Below are positions 41,148-50,818 of a stretch of 64,000 nt of DNA, piece after piece. Position numbers and translations under genes: made by a program. How positions within the stretch are numbered: the first letter of the stretch is position 1; every line of letters begins with the position of its first letter. Source of the DNA: Caulobacter vibrioides (GTDB lineage: Bacteria; Pseudomonadota; Alphaproteobacteria; Caulobacterales; Caulobacteraceae); NCBI RefSeq assembly GCF_002310375.3, contig NZ_CP023315.3:620001-684000 (forward strand). Reading direction: 5' to 3'. The notes under the pieces were generated by a model. That model saw nothing but the letters and a program-made list of their open reading frames with translations. It had not been told where the DNA came from and did no database searches.

Positions 41148-44100
41148 ATGAGTAAGTCCGACTTAGTCCGCTTCAGTCGCGATGGGGACCAGTTCCACTA
41201 TCGTTGGGCGGCGCGGCGTTGCCTGCGCCTCCTCGGTTCGCGCACCGATTTGGCGGCAGTGACGATTGAGGGAGTCTCGGTACGCGAGGCGGGCAGCGGG
41301 AGCGCCATCAGCGATGGCGAGGAGACTGTAGACGTCGCCGAATACTACGGCTCGCAGACCTTCAAGTCTGCGCACCGTGTTGACTATGTCCAACTCAAGC
41401 ACTCCACAGCCAGGACTTCCAAGCCATGGACTGTGTCCGAACTGTCTAAGACGCTTGAGGGGTTCGCAGGCCGCTATCAGGCGCTCAGGAAGAAGTATGG
41501 TGCAGCCGATGTGGACTCGCGCCTCACATTTCGTGTGACGTCAAATCGGCCCTTCTCCAAAAACCTGTTGGAGAGCGTTGACGATCTTGGTTCGAAGGCG
41601 GTGCCTCGGCACAGTCAAGTCGCTGCCGAACTGCAAAGACGGACCAAGCTACCCGCAGCCCTGGTTGGCAAATTTTTCGAGCGTCTTGAACTCGACGGCA
41701 GCGAGGCGGATTTCAGAGGCCAAGCTGATCGTCTGGGCGTCGAGGCCAATGCCCTGCTGGCGGGAACGGATCTTGACGTTGCGCTTCGTCTGAAAGAGCT
41801 CGTCACCAGCAAGGCCACATCAGAAGGGCGAGCCGACAACGCTATTGTCGCCGGGGACGTGCTGTATGCACTTCGCGCGAGTCCGGAAGACCTCTTTCCT
41901 GCGCCGTCCCGCCTAGAGCCCGATCCGGGCGCCATCCCCAGGCGGCAAGAGGCGGAAATAGGCGCGGCGATCGTCACGGCGACGATGCCGGTGCTGGTCA
42001 GCGCCACGGGGGGCGTGGGTAAATCTGTTCTGGCCACTCGGCTTGGGACTTTGATGCCGTCTGGCTCGACGACCATCGTCTACGATTGCTTCGGCAATGG
42101 CGAGTACCGCCAGTTGGCCCACGCGCGGCATCCACATAGTGTCGCCTTAGTGCAGATCGCCAACGAGCTCGCCGCCCTTGGTCTCTGCGAGCCCCTGCTT
42201 CCCTCCTCCGGAGCCGATCCGCGTGAATACATGCGCGCGTTCGTCGGACGCCTCGGCGAGGCGGCGATAGCGCTACGAACCGGATCTCCCTCGTCTTTGA
42301 TAACCATCATCGTTGATGCGGCGGACAATGCTCAGATGGCCGCCGACGAAGCTAGCGGGTCGCATGCCTTCGTTCGTGATCTTGTTCGGCAAAACCTACC
42401 CGATGGCGTCCGGTTGGCGATGCTGTACAGGCCGGAGCGGGAATACCTCTTGCAGCCCCCGCCGAATGTCCTGCGCATCTCGCTGGAGCCCTTCACCCTG
42501 GCCGAAAGCGCCGCCCATCTTCAGCGTTCTTATCCGGCCGCGACGGCGGCCGAAGCGCTTGAGTTTCATCGACTGTCTTCAGCCAATCCGCGCGTTCAAG
42601 CCAACGCGATAGCGATTCAGCCAAACTTAGCGGCGTTGCTGAAATCCTTGGGCCCAAGCCCCACCACGGTCGACACTCAAATCGCCGAGCAACTGCGTAC
42701 TGCGCTGGCGCAGGTCAAGGATGACGCCGTAGGCACCGCCGCCGATATCGACGTGCTCTGCGCGGCGCTTGCCGTGTTGCGCCCCCTCGTGCCCGTCAAG
42801 ATCCTCGCGCAGATGTCGGGTCTAACGGCAGGTGCGATTCATAGCTTCGTCTCGGACTTCGGTGGAGGAAGACCCCTTCTCATTGCTGGGGAGTCCGTTC
42901 AATTTCGTGATGAACCGGTCGAGGACTGGTTCCGAAAGACTTATCGCGCTGACCATGCGCAGCTTCAAACCTTCGTTGACCGCCTCAAGCCTCTAGCGGA
43001 TCGAGACGCGTATGTGGCGGCCTGTTTGCCATCGCTCATGCTGGCCTGCGGCCAATTGGCGGAGCTAGTGGAGATGGCGCTCTCCCGCGCGCGGCTACCG
43101 ACCGACAGCCCGCTCGCGCGACGACAAATTGAGGTCGAGCGCCTGCAGTTCGCCTTTCGCGCCAGCCTCCGCGCCCATCGATGGACCGATGCGGCCAAGC
43201 TCTCAATGAAGGCTGCAGAGGAGGCTGCGGGAGCCGAGCGCCATGACGGCCTTTTCAGCAACAACCCCGATTTGATCGCAAGGACGTTCGATGTCGAACG
43301 CCTACAGGACCTGGTCGCGCGACAGGTCTTCGCTTCGGGCGGCTGGCTGGGGCGACGCTATGTGAAGGAAGCGGTGCTCCTGTCTTCGGTCACCGAGCTT
43401 CGTGGGGAAGCGCTCAGCAAGCTTCGGATGGCGGAAAGTTGGTTGAGCGCCTGGGCGCGCCTTCCATCCGACCAGAGGAGCGAACAGAATATCGATAACG
43501 ATGATCGCGCTAATCTGGCCCTGGCCCATCTCAATCTCCGGGGGGCAGACGCGGCCTGTGCAGGACTGATGCTATGGGCGCCTGACAGGCTTTGGTACGA
43601 ATCTGGCCGTATCCTTGCGCGCACGCTCGTCGATCACGGACGCTTCGCCGACCTAAATGACCTTGCTGCCGCCGCGACGACGCGCCAGGCGGCTCCTCTG
43701 ATTGGGGCGATTGCCGCTGAGCTTGCGGAGGTCAATCGGAGCCTGAGTGTGGAGAGCGCCAAGGCACTGCTCTCGGCTAAGGTGCCGCGCGCGCGCCGCC
43801 TTTGGGCCTTTGAGCCCCCCTGGCTGACGAAGCCAAGCAGATCGGCCTTGACCTATGCCGCGGTAGCCGCCTTGCAAGGCGGCGATGTCGACCGGCGTGC
43901 GCTCGCACGAAGGCTCACTCGGCTGTTGCCAAAACAGCCGCCGCGTTGGATCGCGTCCCGAACTGATAATCAACGGCAGCAATACCTGCGTGCTGCGTCG
44001 CTGCGCGCCGCGCTGTTGGGTGAGGACCTTCTCTTGGAGGCCGTAGCGCCAGAGGAAATCCGAAAACACCTGCAGGTTCGCCCCCACAGCGAATCTCGGG

Positions 44101-47100
44101 AAGTGCGTGAATTTAAAGGGCGCATCGGCGCTCTGCTTCCATGGTGGAAGCTATGGGCCAAGGCAAAGGTTTCCCGGATCACCGGCGCGCCGTTCGATCT
44201 CGCTTCGGAGATCGCCGCTGCGCGCAAGGCGGTCGAGCCGTCCATTCACGACTTCAGCGATGACCGGGCCGACTACCAGGACGAGGTCGCGGAGATCTGG
44301 TTCGACCTACTTTGCGAGGCTGGCCCTGAGGGCGTGTCGTTGACCGCCGACTTCGAGCTTTGGGTCGCGAAGCTGAAGCAACCCCTCTACGTGCCGACAT
44401 TGGCGGCTATCGCCCGAAAGGCGGCGCGCAGCCTTCATCTCCAGGGCAAGGCGCACGCCTACGCTGAACGGACGGCCGTCAATGAGTGGAATCATGCGGC
44501 GGAAGATGTCGACAGTCGCATCGACACCTTGGTGAGCGCAGCGCGCGCGATCTTTAGTTTCGACACTGCAGAAGCTGGCGCGTTTCTGAGCTCTGCGGTC
44601 GAGGTCGCCACGCGCCTTGGCGATGACGTCTATGATCGGTGGGCGGGTGTCCTGGCGTTTGCAGAACGGGCTGCAGTCCCCGGCTCGGAGCAGCCTGAGC
44701 TTGCCTACCGACTGTCGCGGACGGCAGAACTTTGCGCTGAGTATGTCGATCGGCATTTCGATTGGTCCGACACCGTGACCTGTGTCGCCGGTCTCGCCCC
44801 TAGCTCGGCCGTGGCGATCATCAGTCGTTGGCGCGATCGCGAAGTGGGTTGGTTCAATGAACTTTTCGTCGATCTCGCCGATGCGCTAGCGAAACTTGAT
44901 CGGCTGGACCCGGTGCTGGCTTGCGGGCTGGTCGGATTTCGCTTCGGCTGGAAGACGAAAGAACTCCTGGAGAGGGCCTTAGGCGCGACAAGCGATGCTG
45001 CGCTCAGGCAAACCGTCTTTGATCTAGTGGTTCGCTACGACAGTCTTGATAGCGGTGACGCCGAACGGTGGCGCGACTTTGTCGATATAGGATCGCGTTA
45101 CGGCCTCGATACGGGGGAAGCCGACCTGGCGCTCGGCAGGGCGCGCCCGCGCGTTCAGGCCTCGAAGCAACGAATCAAGCTTGCTTCACGCAAGAAGATC
45201 GACTGGCAAAGGAAGTTAGCGAGGTGGCCGGTTGAAACGGCCGGTGGAGCGCTCAAGGCCCGACAGGCGCTTCGTGCCGCCAAAGGGCCCTTTTCCTCAC
45301 AGGGTTTTTGGTCCGCCGTCTTTCAGCGCGTTCCTCCCGCTGATGCGCCGGCGTTCATCGAGGCGGTGCTCAATACCCGAAACTTGGACACTTACGATCT
45401 GCGGGAGTTCCTTCAGTCCATCCCCCCAGACTTGAGACAACGCCGCGCGATCGACCAGGCGCTGAAACAGGCAATGAAAACGACGGCGCGCAGATTGTGC
45501 TGGAGCCTTCATATGCCCAGGCACGACGCCGGGTTCTCGATACATCAGGCCGCCACGCTGGCAGGCTGCTCCGATCAGGAGATTGTCGAGCAGGTTCTCG
45601 CGGGCGTCGCCGACGACATCGAACCAGCGGGAAGCGCCAATCTCTTTCGTTTGGCGCCTTTGCTCGCCACGCTTCTAGGCCCTTCTGACGCCCAGAGCGC
45701 ATTGGATCATGCTCTTTCCCTCATCGAAGCTTCACTGGAGGAAGGAGCCGGCGACGGCACCTGGAGTGTCGCGCTTGCCCCGGGTCCTTCGATCGACGAG
45801 GCCATGGGTGGGCTGGTCTGGGCAGCGCTTGGTGCATTGCAGGATGAAATCCGTTGGCAAGCTGCCCATACCGTTCGGGCGTTTGCTCGGCTTGGGCGAA
45901 GAAATGTTCTCGCTGCTATGGTTAGGCTCGCTGAAAATGGCGCTGGGCCCTTCGCCAGTCCAAACCTTCCTTTCTACGACCTCCACGCTCGTCAATGGTT
46001 TGTCGTCGCACTCGCGCGCTCCGCTCGCGAAAGTCCTGGCGTGGTCGCCGACTACGCCGCCTTCCTGCGAAGGCTGGCGCGCCGAGACAACCCTCATGTC
46101 ATGATCCGCTATTATGCGGCCGACGCCTTGCTGGCGTTGGATCGCGCCGGTGCCATCAACATCGCGCCGAGCGAGCGCGAGCGCCTCGAAACCTTGAACA
46201 CGTCCAAGCTTGCGCCGCGCGCGCTCGGCTATGGCGAGGGACCGCATTTCGACAAATACGCGTCTCGTGATGGGGGCCGTGACTACCTTTTCGACTATGA
46301 CAGCAAGGATTTTATGGAGGGAGTGGCGAGGGCGTTTCTGATCACGATGCCGGACCTCGAGCGCATCGCCGAGCGCGTGATCCGAACCGACTGGGCGCTG
46401 GACGCCGACGGTCACTGGAACCGGGAACCACGGCGCTCTCAGAGGACTCTTGCGCATCGTGAACGAGGACGAGGAAGCCCTGCTTCGTCCTACAACGCCT
46501 ACCTAACTTACCACGCAACGATGGTGGCGGCCGGGCAACTGCTCGAAACCCATGCGCCGCGGAAGTATTCCGATGAGCGCTCTGACGAGTTTGTCAGTTG
46601 GTTCGGGTATCGGACGCTCACCCGGTCAGATGGGCTTTGGATCTTTGATCGTCGTGATCCTGTGCCGTGTTTGCCCCCCAGACTGCCAGAGGCACCCGAC
46701 GATATCTGGCGCTGGTCAATCTCCACTGCGGATTTCGATCGCGCCTTAGGGCGCGACGCCGCTCAACTCGTGATTTGGGGGGATTGGACCGAAGTCACGG
46801 CCGCAGGATCCGAACACTTCAGTGTGCATAGCACCTTAGTCGATCCCAAGGCCAGTCGCGCTTATCTAGCAGGGGCTCAAACTGCCGATCATCCGTGGGA
46901 CTTTTATCCCCAATCCGAAGGGCGGGAGGAGGAGAGCAAGCCACCGTTTGTCACTCGTACCTGGGTGCGGAATGACACCGCCGAGCCACATTTGGACCGC
47001 CACGACCCTTGGGCTGCGTTTATGCGGTACCCCCCTCCAACGCCGGCCGGGGAAATCCGGACCCAGCTAGGCCTCCAGTCCACTAGGGACGGACGGCGCT

Positions 47101-47393
47101 GGATACGATCAGGACGCAAGACCCCCTTTTTTATCAGCGAGGGATGGGCGACGAGCGTGAGTGATGGTGACGAGGGCGCACGCGTCGAAGGTGATCGCCT
47201 GATGATCAGCAGGCGTAGCCTACAGGCCGTCCTGAAAAAGCTACGGATGGACGTGATTATCGAGGTCGAGATTCGACGTGATCTTTCACGCTGGAAAAAA
47301 GAGCGCGACGCCAAGGATTACGAAGAGCACCCTTTGCCCTATTTCAGGTTCTATCTAGTTCACCATGACGGAACGATTGAAACTCTCTCCTGA
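41148..47393 (+). CDS. Avs-like anti-phage STAND NTPase with N-terminal PD-(D/E)xK (Cap4-type) nuclease
   Basis: A 2081-residue protein in three parts. Residues ~1-230 look like a Cap4/DUF4297-type dsDNA nuclease: FHYRWAARRCLRLLGSR and the active-site stretch VDYVQLKHST with Asp79, Gln82 and Lys84. Residues ~265-560 form a STAND P-loop NTPase: VLVSATGGVGKSVLATRLG (Lys292), TIIVDAADNAQMAADE (Asp390), then the Arg-rich VRLAMLYRPERE. The remaining ~1500 residues are helical repeats expected to act as a phage-protein sensor. Nuclease-STAND-repeat order and size match AVAST proteins, in which recognition of phage terminase or portal triggers DNA cutting. The 3' end overlaps a companion gene. Confidence 0.82.
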   Translation: MSKSDLVRFSRDGDQFHYRWAARRCLRLLGSRTDLAAVTIEGVSVREAGSGSAISDGEETVDVAEYYGSQTFKSAHRVDYVQLKHSTARTSKPWTVSELSKTLEGFAGRYQALRKKYGAADVDSRLTFRVTSNRPFSKNLLESVDDLGSKAVPRHSQVAAELQRRTKLPAALVGKFFERLELDGSEADFRGQADRLGVEANALLAGTDLDVALRLKELVTSKATSEGRADNAIVAGDVLYALRASPEDLFPAPSRLEPDPGAIPRRQEAEIGAAIVTATMPVLVSATGGVGKSVLATRLGTLMPSGSTTIVYDCFGNGEYRQLAHARHPHSVALVQIANELAALGLCEPLLPSSGADPREYMRAFVGRLGEAAIALRTGSPSSLITIIVDAADNAQMAADEASGSHAFVRDLVRQNLPDGVRLAMLYRPEREYLLQPPPNVLRISLEPFTLAESAAHLQRSYPAATAAEALEFHRLSSANPRVQANAIAIQPNLAALLKSLGPSPTTVDTQIAEQLRTALAQVKDDAVGTAADIDVLCAALAVLRPLVPVKILAQMSGLTAGAIHSFVSDFGGGRPLLIAGESVQFRDEPVEDWFRKTYRADHAQLQTFVDRLKPLADRDAYVAACLPSLMLACGQLAELVEMALSRARLPTDSPLARRQIEVERLQFAFRASLRAHRWTDAAKLSMKAAEEAAGAERHDGLFSNNPDLIARTFDVERLQDLVARQVFASGGWLGRRYVKEAVLLSSVTELRGEALSKLRMAESWLSAWARLPSDQRSEQNIDNDDRANLALAHLNLRGADAACAGLMLWAPDRLWYESGRILARTLVDHGRFADLNDLAAAATTRQAAPLIGAIAAELAEVNRSLSVESAKALLSAKVPRARRLWAFEPPWLTKPSRSALTYAAVAALQGGDVDRRALARRLTRLLPKQPPRWIASRTDNQRQQYLRAASLRAALLGEDLLLEAVAPEEIRKHLQVRPHSESREVREFKGRIGALLPWWKLWAKAKVSRITGAPFDLASEIAAARKAVEPSIHDFSDDRADYQDEVAEIWFDLLCEAGPEGVSLTADFELWVAKLKQPLYVPTLAAIARKAARSLHLQGKAHAYAERTAVNEWNHAAEDVDSRIDTLVSAARAIFSFDTAEAGAFLSSAVEVATRLGDDVYDRWAGVLAFAERAAVPGSEQPELAYRLSRTAELCAEYVDRHFDWSDTVTCVAGLAPSSAVAIISRWRDREVGWFNELFVDLADALAKLDRLDPVLACGLVGFRFGWKTKELLERALGATSDAALRQTVFDLVVRYDSLDSGDAERWRDFVDIGSRYGLDTGEADLALGRARPRVQASKQRIKLASRKKIDWQRKLARWPVETAGGALKARQALRAAKGPFSSQGFWSAVFQRVPPADAPAFIEAVLNTRNLDTYDLREFLQSIPPDLRQRRAIDQALKQAMKTTARRLCWSLHMPRHDAGFSIHQAATLAGCSDQEIVEQVLAGVADDIEPAGSANLFRLAPLLATLLGPSDAQSALDHALSLIEASLEEGAGDGTWSVALAPGPSIDEAMGGLVWAALGALQDEIRWQAAHTVRAFARLGRRNVLAAMVRLAENGAGPFASPNLPFYDLHARQWFVVALARSARESPGVVADYAAFLRRLARRDNPHVMIRYYAADALLALDRAGAINIAPSERERLETLNTSKLAPRALGYGEGPHFDKYASRDGGRDYLFDYDSKDFMEGVARAFLITMPDLERIAERVIRTDWALDADGHWNREPRRSQRTLAHRERGRGSPASSYNAYLTYHATMVAAGQLLETHAPRKYSDERSDEFVSWFGYRTLTRSDGLWIFDRRDPVPCLPPRLPEAPDDIWRWSISTADFDRALGRDAAQLVIWGDWTEVTAAGSEHFSVHSTLVDPKASRAYLAGAQTADHPWDFYPQSEGREEESKPPFVTRTWVRNDTAEPHLDRHDPWAAFMRYPPPTPAGEIRTQLGLQSTRDGRRWIRSGRKTPFFISEGWATSVSDGDEGARVEGDRLMISRRSLQAVLKKLRMDVIIEVEIRRDLSRWKKERDAKDYEEHPLPYFRFYLVHHDGTIETLS

Positions 47394-48057
47394 GATTGTC
47401 GAACTGGGAAAGGCACTCGTCTCGCTTTTTGCCGAAGAAAGGCAAGGTCGTGACGATATGCTTTCCAAGTGGATGGCGCATGACCTCGCTGCGAAGATCA
47501 TTGCAGCAGAAGCCGCTCCTTCAGACGACCAAGTGCAGCGCGACTGCGCGCGGGCGATCCTGGAGCTATGGGAGCATCGCGCTGTGTTCCCGCATGAGAA
47601 GCGGCCTTTCGAGCGGTACGAGAGCATCCTGCGGACGCTCGAACGTCTCGATCCGGAACTGACGCAGCCCTTTTATCTGCCCGAAGCTATCGGACCCACC
47701 AAGGGGGAAGGGCCTTGGCTGAACGCGGCTATCAGCTTCGATAAGACGGCCCGAATTATGATCACCTATGTGCTCGACCAGGCTGCGGCGCATGCCGAGG
47801 AAGGCGTCGACTGGGACGCGCTTGCGAGTGCCGCCAAGATCCCCGCTGCACCTGATTTGGCGGCGTTGCGTCGCCTCCTGACTGGACCAGGCCGGGAGGC
47901 GCTGGATAGCGATGCAACTGAGCGAAAGCGACTGAAGGCGTTGTTGTCCGAACTCGCGACCTTCCAGAAAATCTCCCGTCAGATCGTCCACGCTCTCAAG
48001 GCGGAACTCGAAAATCTCGATCATCCCAGCGCCCCCGATAGTGGCATCGCGACCTAG
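47365..48057 (+). CDS. Companion gene of the Avs-like protein, function unknown
   Basis: A 230-residue, mainly helical protein (LSPEIVELGKALVSLFAEER; DDQVQRDCARAILELWEHRA; ERYESILRTLERLDPELTQP; TFQKISRQIVHALKAELENL). Its ATG lies inside the last 29 bases of the STAND gene, which argues for coupled translation and joint function. Some Avs types have a second gene; I cannot identify this one with any of them. No catalytic motif is visible. Confidence 0.75.
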   Translation: MTERLKLSPEIVELGKALVSLFAEERQGRDDMLSKWMAHDLAAKIIAAEAAPSDDQVQRDCARAILELWEHRAVFPHEKRPFERYESILRTLERLDPELTQPFYLPEAIGPTKGEGPWLNAAISFDKTARIMITYVLDQAAAHAEEGVDWDALASAAKIPAAPDLAALRRLLTGPGREALDSDATERKRLKALLSELATFQKISRQIVHALKAELENLDHPSAPDSGIAT

Positions 48058-48624
48058 CTTATCTACGCTGCACTTTTACAGACCTGCTGGGAGTTTCCAG
48101 CGCCTCCCCTTTGATCGCCTGAGAGCGTCGCTGATGGTGCCCGACCTGCGCCTAGATCGCCAAAGGCCACTCATAGTTCTCACAGGTGTCTGTATCAGCG
48201 CACCGACGCCATTGTACGACAGGGTATCCGGCGGACTTCCCGGAGCCCGCCGATTGTACGCCGCGAAGGGCGGGTTTCTGACCTAGCGCCAACTTCTCAA
48301 ACCGATCCGTTGAAGACGTACGCAGAGTCCGGTTCTAGCGGCATCATGTACGCCGGAAACAAGCGCGGGCTTCTATAAAGCCGGCATTACAAGTTGAGTT
48401 TGAAGGCTAAGGAATAGCGCATCTTGGCGCTCTGTATCTGGCAAGCTTGTCAAGCTCGGGGCGAGCTAGTGTCGGTTCAGAAAGGTGCTGGACCGTGATG
48501 CGGTGCGGACCACGGAACCCCTATGCTGATCCGTCGCGCGCAGGCTAAACTCGACCTTGGCGACTGAGCAGATTGCTCTAGTCTGATCTCGCCGCCGGGG
48601 GCGCGCCTTCGAAGGACAGGGGCC
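48058..48624. other. 567-base intergenic stretch, no gene seen
   Basis: No ORF with credible coding features. It contains repeat copy A (48088-48175). The bases just before 48625 include GGACAGGGG, a weak ribosome-binding candidate for the DUF6236 gene. Confidence 0.4.
48088..48175. repeat. Degenerate direct repeat, copy A (flanks the DUF6236 gene)
   Basis: Aligns in the same orientation with 49797-49877 at roughly 70% over ~80 bases by eye, sharing blocks such as CCCTTTGA-CGCC, AGAGCG, TGA(T/C)GGTGCC and AGATCG. Together the two copies bracket the DUF6236 gene. Confidence 0.5.
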
Positions 48625-49767
48625 GTGATCGACGCCTTGAACTATCCGTATATTCGCGTACGTGACGTCGAATGGCTCAAAAAGACGTTGTTGCTGTTCC
48701 CGCATGTAGCAAGGATGACACCGCCCTATGGCAGAGGGCCGCGCGACCAGCCTGATATCGAGCCGTTCGCTTGGAAAGCAAATGGCTCCAAACCTCTACT
48801 ACGGCCGGCCGATCTGACGGCCGATTTTGTAGTCGACGCGCAACGGGCTTTCCAAGCCAAACTCGCCGCCATGTACGACCAGGACACAGAAGGCTTTCGG
48901 CACCGTTTTGCGGTGGAAGCTTTGCCGGAGTTCTCGCGAGGAATGGATTTCTGGGACGACCGGGAGGATCCACACACCGCCTTCCAGCTTCACGGTGAGA
49001 AGTTGTTTTACGAGTTGAGGCAATTCCTGGAGCTACGCGGTCTAGCTCGCGAGCCTAGACGACCTCATTCACGTGGCTATGTCGAGGTTCACCCCGAGTT
49101 GGGACGCGCGATCATGACGACTCTCGCCCTGGCCTGCGCCGCCAACGAGGGCCTGGAGGTGATTACCGAGTTTCCCGATATGCATGGTCGCGTCCTTTCG
49201 GCGCGCCCCGACATGACTTTTGAGGATCTGATCAATCCGCCGCCGCCGGCCGGCGACGTCAATGCTCGCACCCTTGGCGAGTTTCTCGTGTATCAGCGCT
49301 GCAACGTTGATGGCTTAGATGCTGCCAAACTGGTGGAGATCGCCGGCGAACGCGCCGCTTTCGCCAAGTTCCGCACTGCCTTGCAGGTGGCAGCAAGTCA
49401 GCTGCCCAAAGTGATCCACGATCCTAGAGTGCTGGAAGAGCAACTAAACGACACGGTCAACGACATTTTCGCCGACTGGCAGGCGGATAAAGCCAACTTC
49501 GGCAAAATCGCCAAGGCCGTGTTTGACGTCGGCGCATTGGCGGAGCCAGCTGCGGCGCTCAAGAAGATTGCTGAACGGGCCTTCGGGCCGATCGCCACCG
49601 GGATAACAGCGAACTACCTAGGGGGAATTGGAACGGGCCTTGTGGTCGGGGTCGCCGTGCATGTGATCGGCACCTATGGCACCACGAAGAAGGCTGAACA
49701 GGACAGCCCTTGGAAATATCTCAGTTACCTGGATCGAATGGGTGTCGGTTTCAGCCTTGTACGGTGA
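48625..49767 (+). CDS. DUF6236 family protein
   Basis: 380 residues. The start IDALNYPYIRVRDVEWLKKT followed by LLLFPHVARMTPPYG is the signature I associate with DUF6236. The middle is mixed helical (GRAIMTTLALACAANEGLEV), and residues ~330-360 are hydrophobic and glycine-rich (ITANYLGGIGTGLVVGVAVH), possibly a membrane-inserting segment. The family occurs sporadically in accessory DNA; a defence or stress role is speculative. Start GTG/ATG choice rests on the conserved N-terminus. Confidence 0.7.
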   Translation: MIDALNYPYIRVRDVEWLKKTLLLFPHVARMTPPYGRGPRDQPDIEPFAWKANGSKPLLRPADLTADFVVDAQRAFQAKLAAMYDQDTEGFRHRFAVEALPEFSRGMDFWDDREDPHTAFQLHGEKLFYELRQFLELRGLAREPRRPHSRGYVEVHPELGRAIMTTLALACAANEGLEVITEFPDMHGRVLSARPDMTFEDLINPPPPAGDVNARTLGEFLVYQRCNVDGLDAAKLVEIAGERAAFAKFRTALQVAASQLPKVIHDPRVLEEQLNDTVNDIFADWQADKANFGKIAKAVFDVGALAEPAAALKKIAERAFGPIATGITANYLGGIGTGLVVGVAVHVIGTYGTTKKAEQDSPWKYLSYLDRMGVGFSLVR

Positions 49768-50087
49768 GGCAAGTATCAGCGCCGTAGTCTTCGGTGCTGC
49801 CCGGAGTGTCCCAACCTTTCCCTTTGACCGCCGCAGAGCGCTGTTGACGGTGCCTCAGATCGAAAGCGGTCATTCATTTCTCCGCCGCCTCGGTAGCCGC
49901 TCAGAACGACGGCGTACTCGAACGCTGACGTCCGACACCCCCTAAGGCAACGTCCAACTAGGGCCGGGAGCGGCCATTGGCGCCGGCCCTTGATGTGGAC
50001 ACACCGACGTTGGGAGTTTGCGCCTAAACGAATGTCGATTCCCGACCCCAAGCGAACGCTCTTAGCGCCCGCCTGGGGCATGGTCTC
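49768..50087. other. 320-base intergenic stretch, no gene seen
   Basis: Holds repeat copy B (49797-49877). No other feature recognised; short frames on both strands lack family features. Confidence 0.4.
49797..49877. repeat. Degenerate direct repeat, copy B (flanks the DUF6236 gene)
   Basis: Same-orientation partner of 48088-48175; see that entry. Begins CGGAGTGTCCCAACCTTTCC and ends near TCATTCAT. Confidence 0.5.
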
Positions 50088-50345
50088 TTACTGAAGCGAC
50101 GGCGACTGCCTTCTTGCTGGCCCTGGCCCGCTGCGCGGGTCTGATGTGGAGGCCTTAGCTCCCGTCTCCGCCCAAGCGACAAGATCGGCGGCCGCGTAGA
50201 TTAACCTGCCACCGATCTTCCTGAACGATGGACCAGTGCCGTAGACGCGATGTTTTTCGAGCGTCCTTGGTGAGAGGCGGAGAAGCTGAGCAGCTTCCAC
50301 CGTCGAGAGGTAGACAGGCAGACTTTCGGTTTTGAAGGTGTCCAT
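50088..50345 (-). CDS. AlpA/MerR-like helix-turn-helix protein (excisionase-type)
   Basis: An 85-residue protein with a winged-helix HTH_17 domain: VYLSTVEAAQLLRLSPRTLE, then KHRVYGTGPSFRKIGGRLIY and AAADLVAWAETG. Such proteins act as excisionases or small regulators of conjugative elements and prophages. The ATG at 50345 places the domain at the N-terminus; the 43-codon longer frame lacks recognisable sequence. It supports a mobile origin of this region. Confidence 0.82.
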   Translation of the reverse strand: MDTFKTESLPVYLSTVEAAQLLRLSPRTLEKHRVYGTGPSFRKIGGRLIYAAADLVAWAETGAKASTSDPRSGPGPARRQSPSLQ

Positions 50346-50818
50346 GGCGATGCCCTGGCTTTGCCCGAGGGGGCGGTGGGGGCTTTGACAACCGCATACC
50401 GCGCCCGAAGCCCCGGCGAGCACGGCAATTCGTGCCCTAGAGGGCTGCGGCGTAGGCGTAGCTATCTTCCGCATTCGATTCTGCGCGCCATTTCTCTTAA
50501 ATCATTGGGTTGCTTTGATTTTCGCCTGGTGCGTGGCGGAGACTCACGACGATTTTGCCAACCGTTTGCGGTAAGCGTCATGCTGGCCTTGCCGCGACGC
50601 TCAGTGCCCGGCTGGCGCCTGCGGAACCTCGATCCGCTTGAATAAGTAGCGGCCCGCCGTCAGTCTTATTGGCATAGGCAACACGCCGAGGATCAGCGTA
50701 TTGGCGGCATGATCCTTGTCCCCTCGCTCCCAGCAGAGACGTGAGTTGTAATCGCGATTTAACTCGCGGTTGTTCAGGGATCGCCGTAAGGCCGCTTCAT
50801 CCAACGGGGGTGAGCGAT
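50346..50818. other. 473-base intergenic stretch
   Basis: Between divergent genes; expected to hold both promoters. A 67-codon minus-strand frame (50601-50804) exists but has no recognisable features. No repeat or RNA element identified. Confidence 0.4.

Noticed and set aside
50601-50804. 67-codon minus-strand ORF upstream of the exported esterase-like gene
   Set aside because: No family features or convincing ribosome-binding site.
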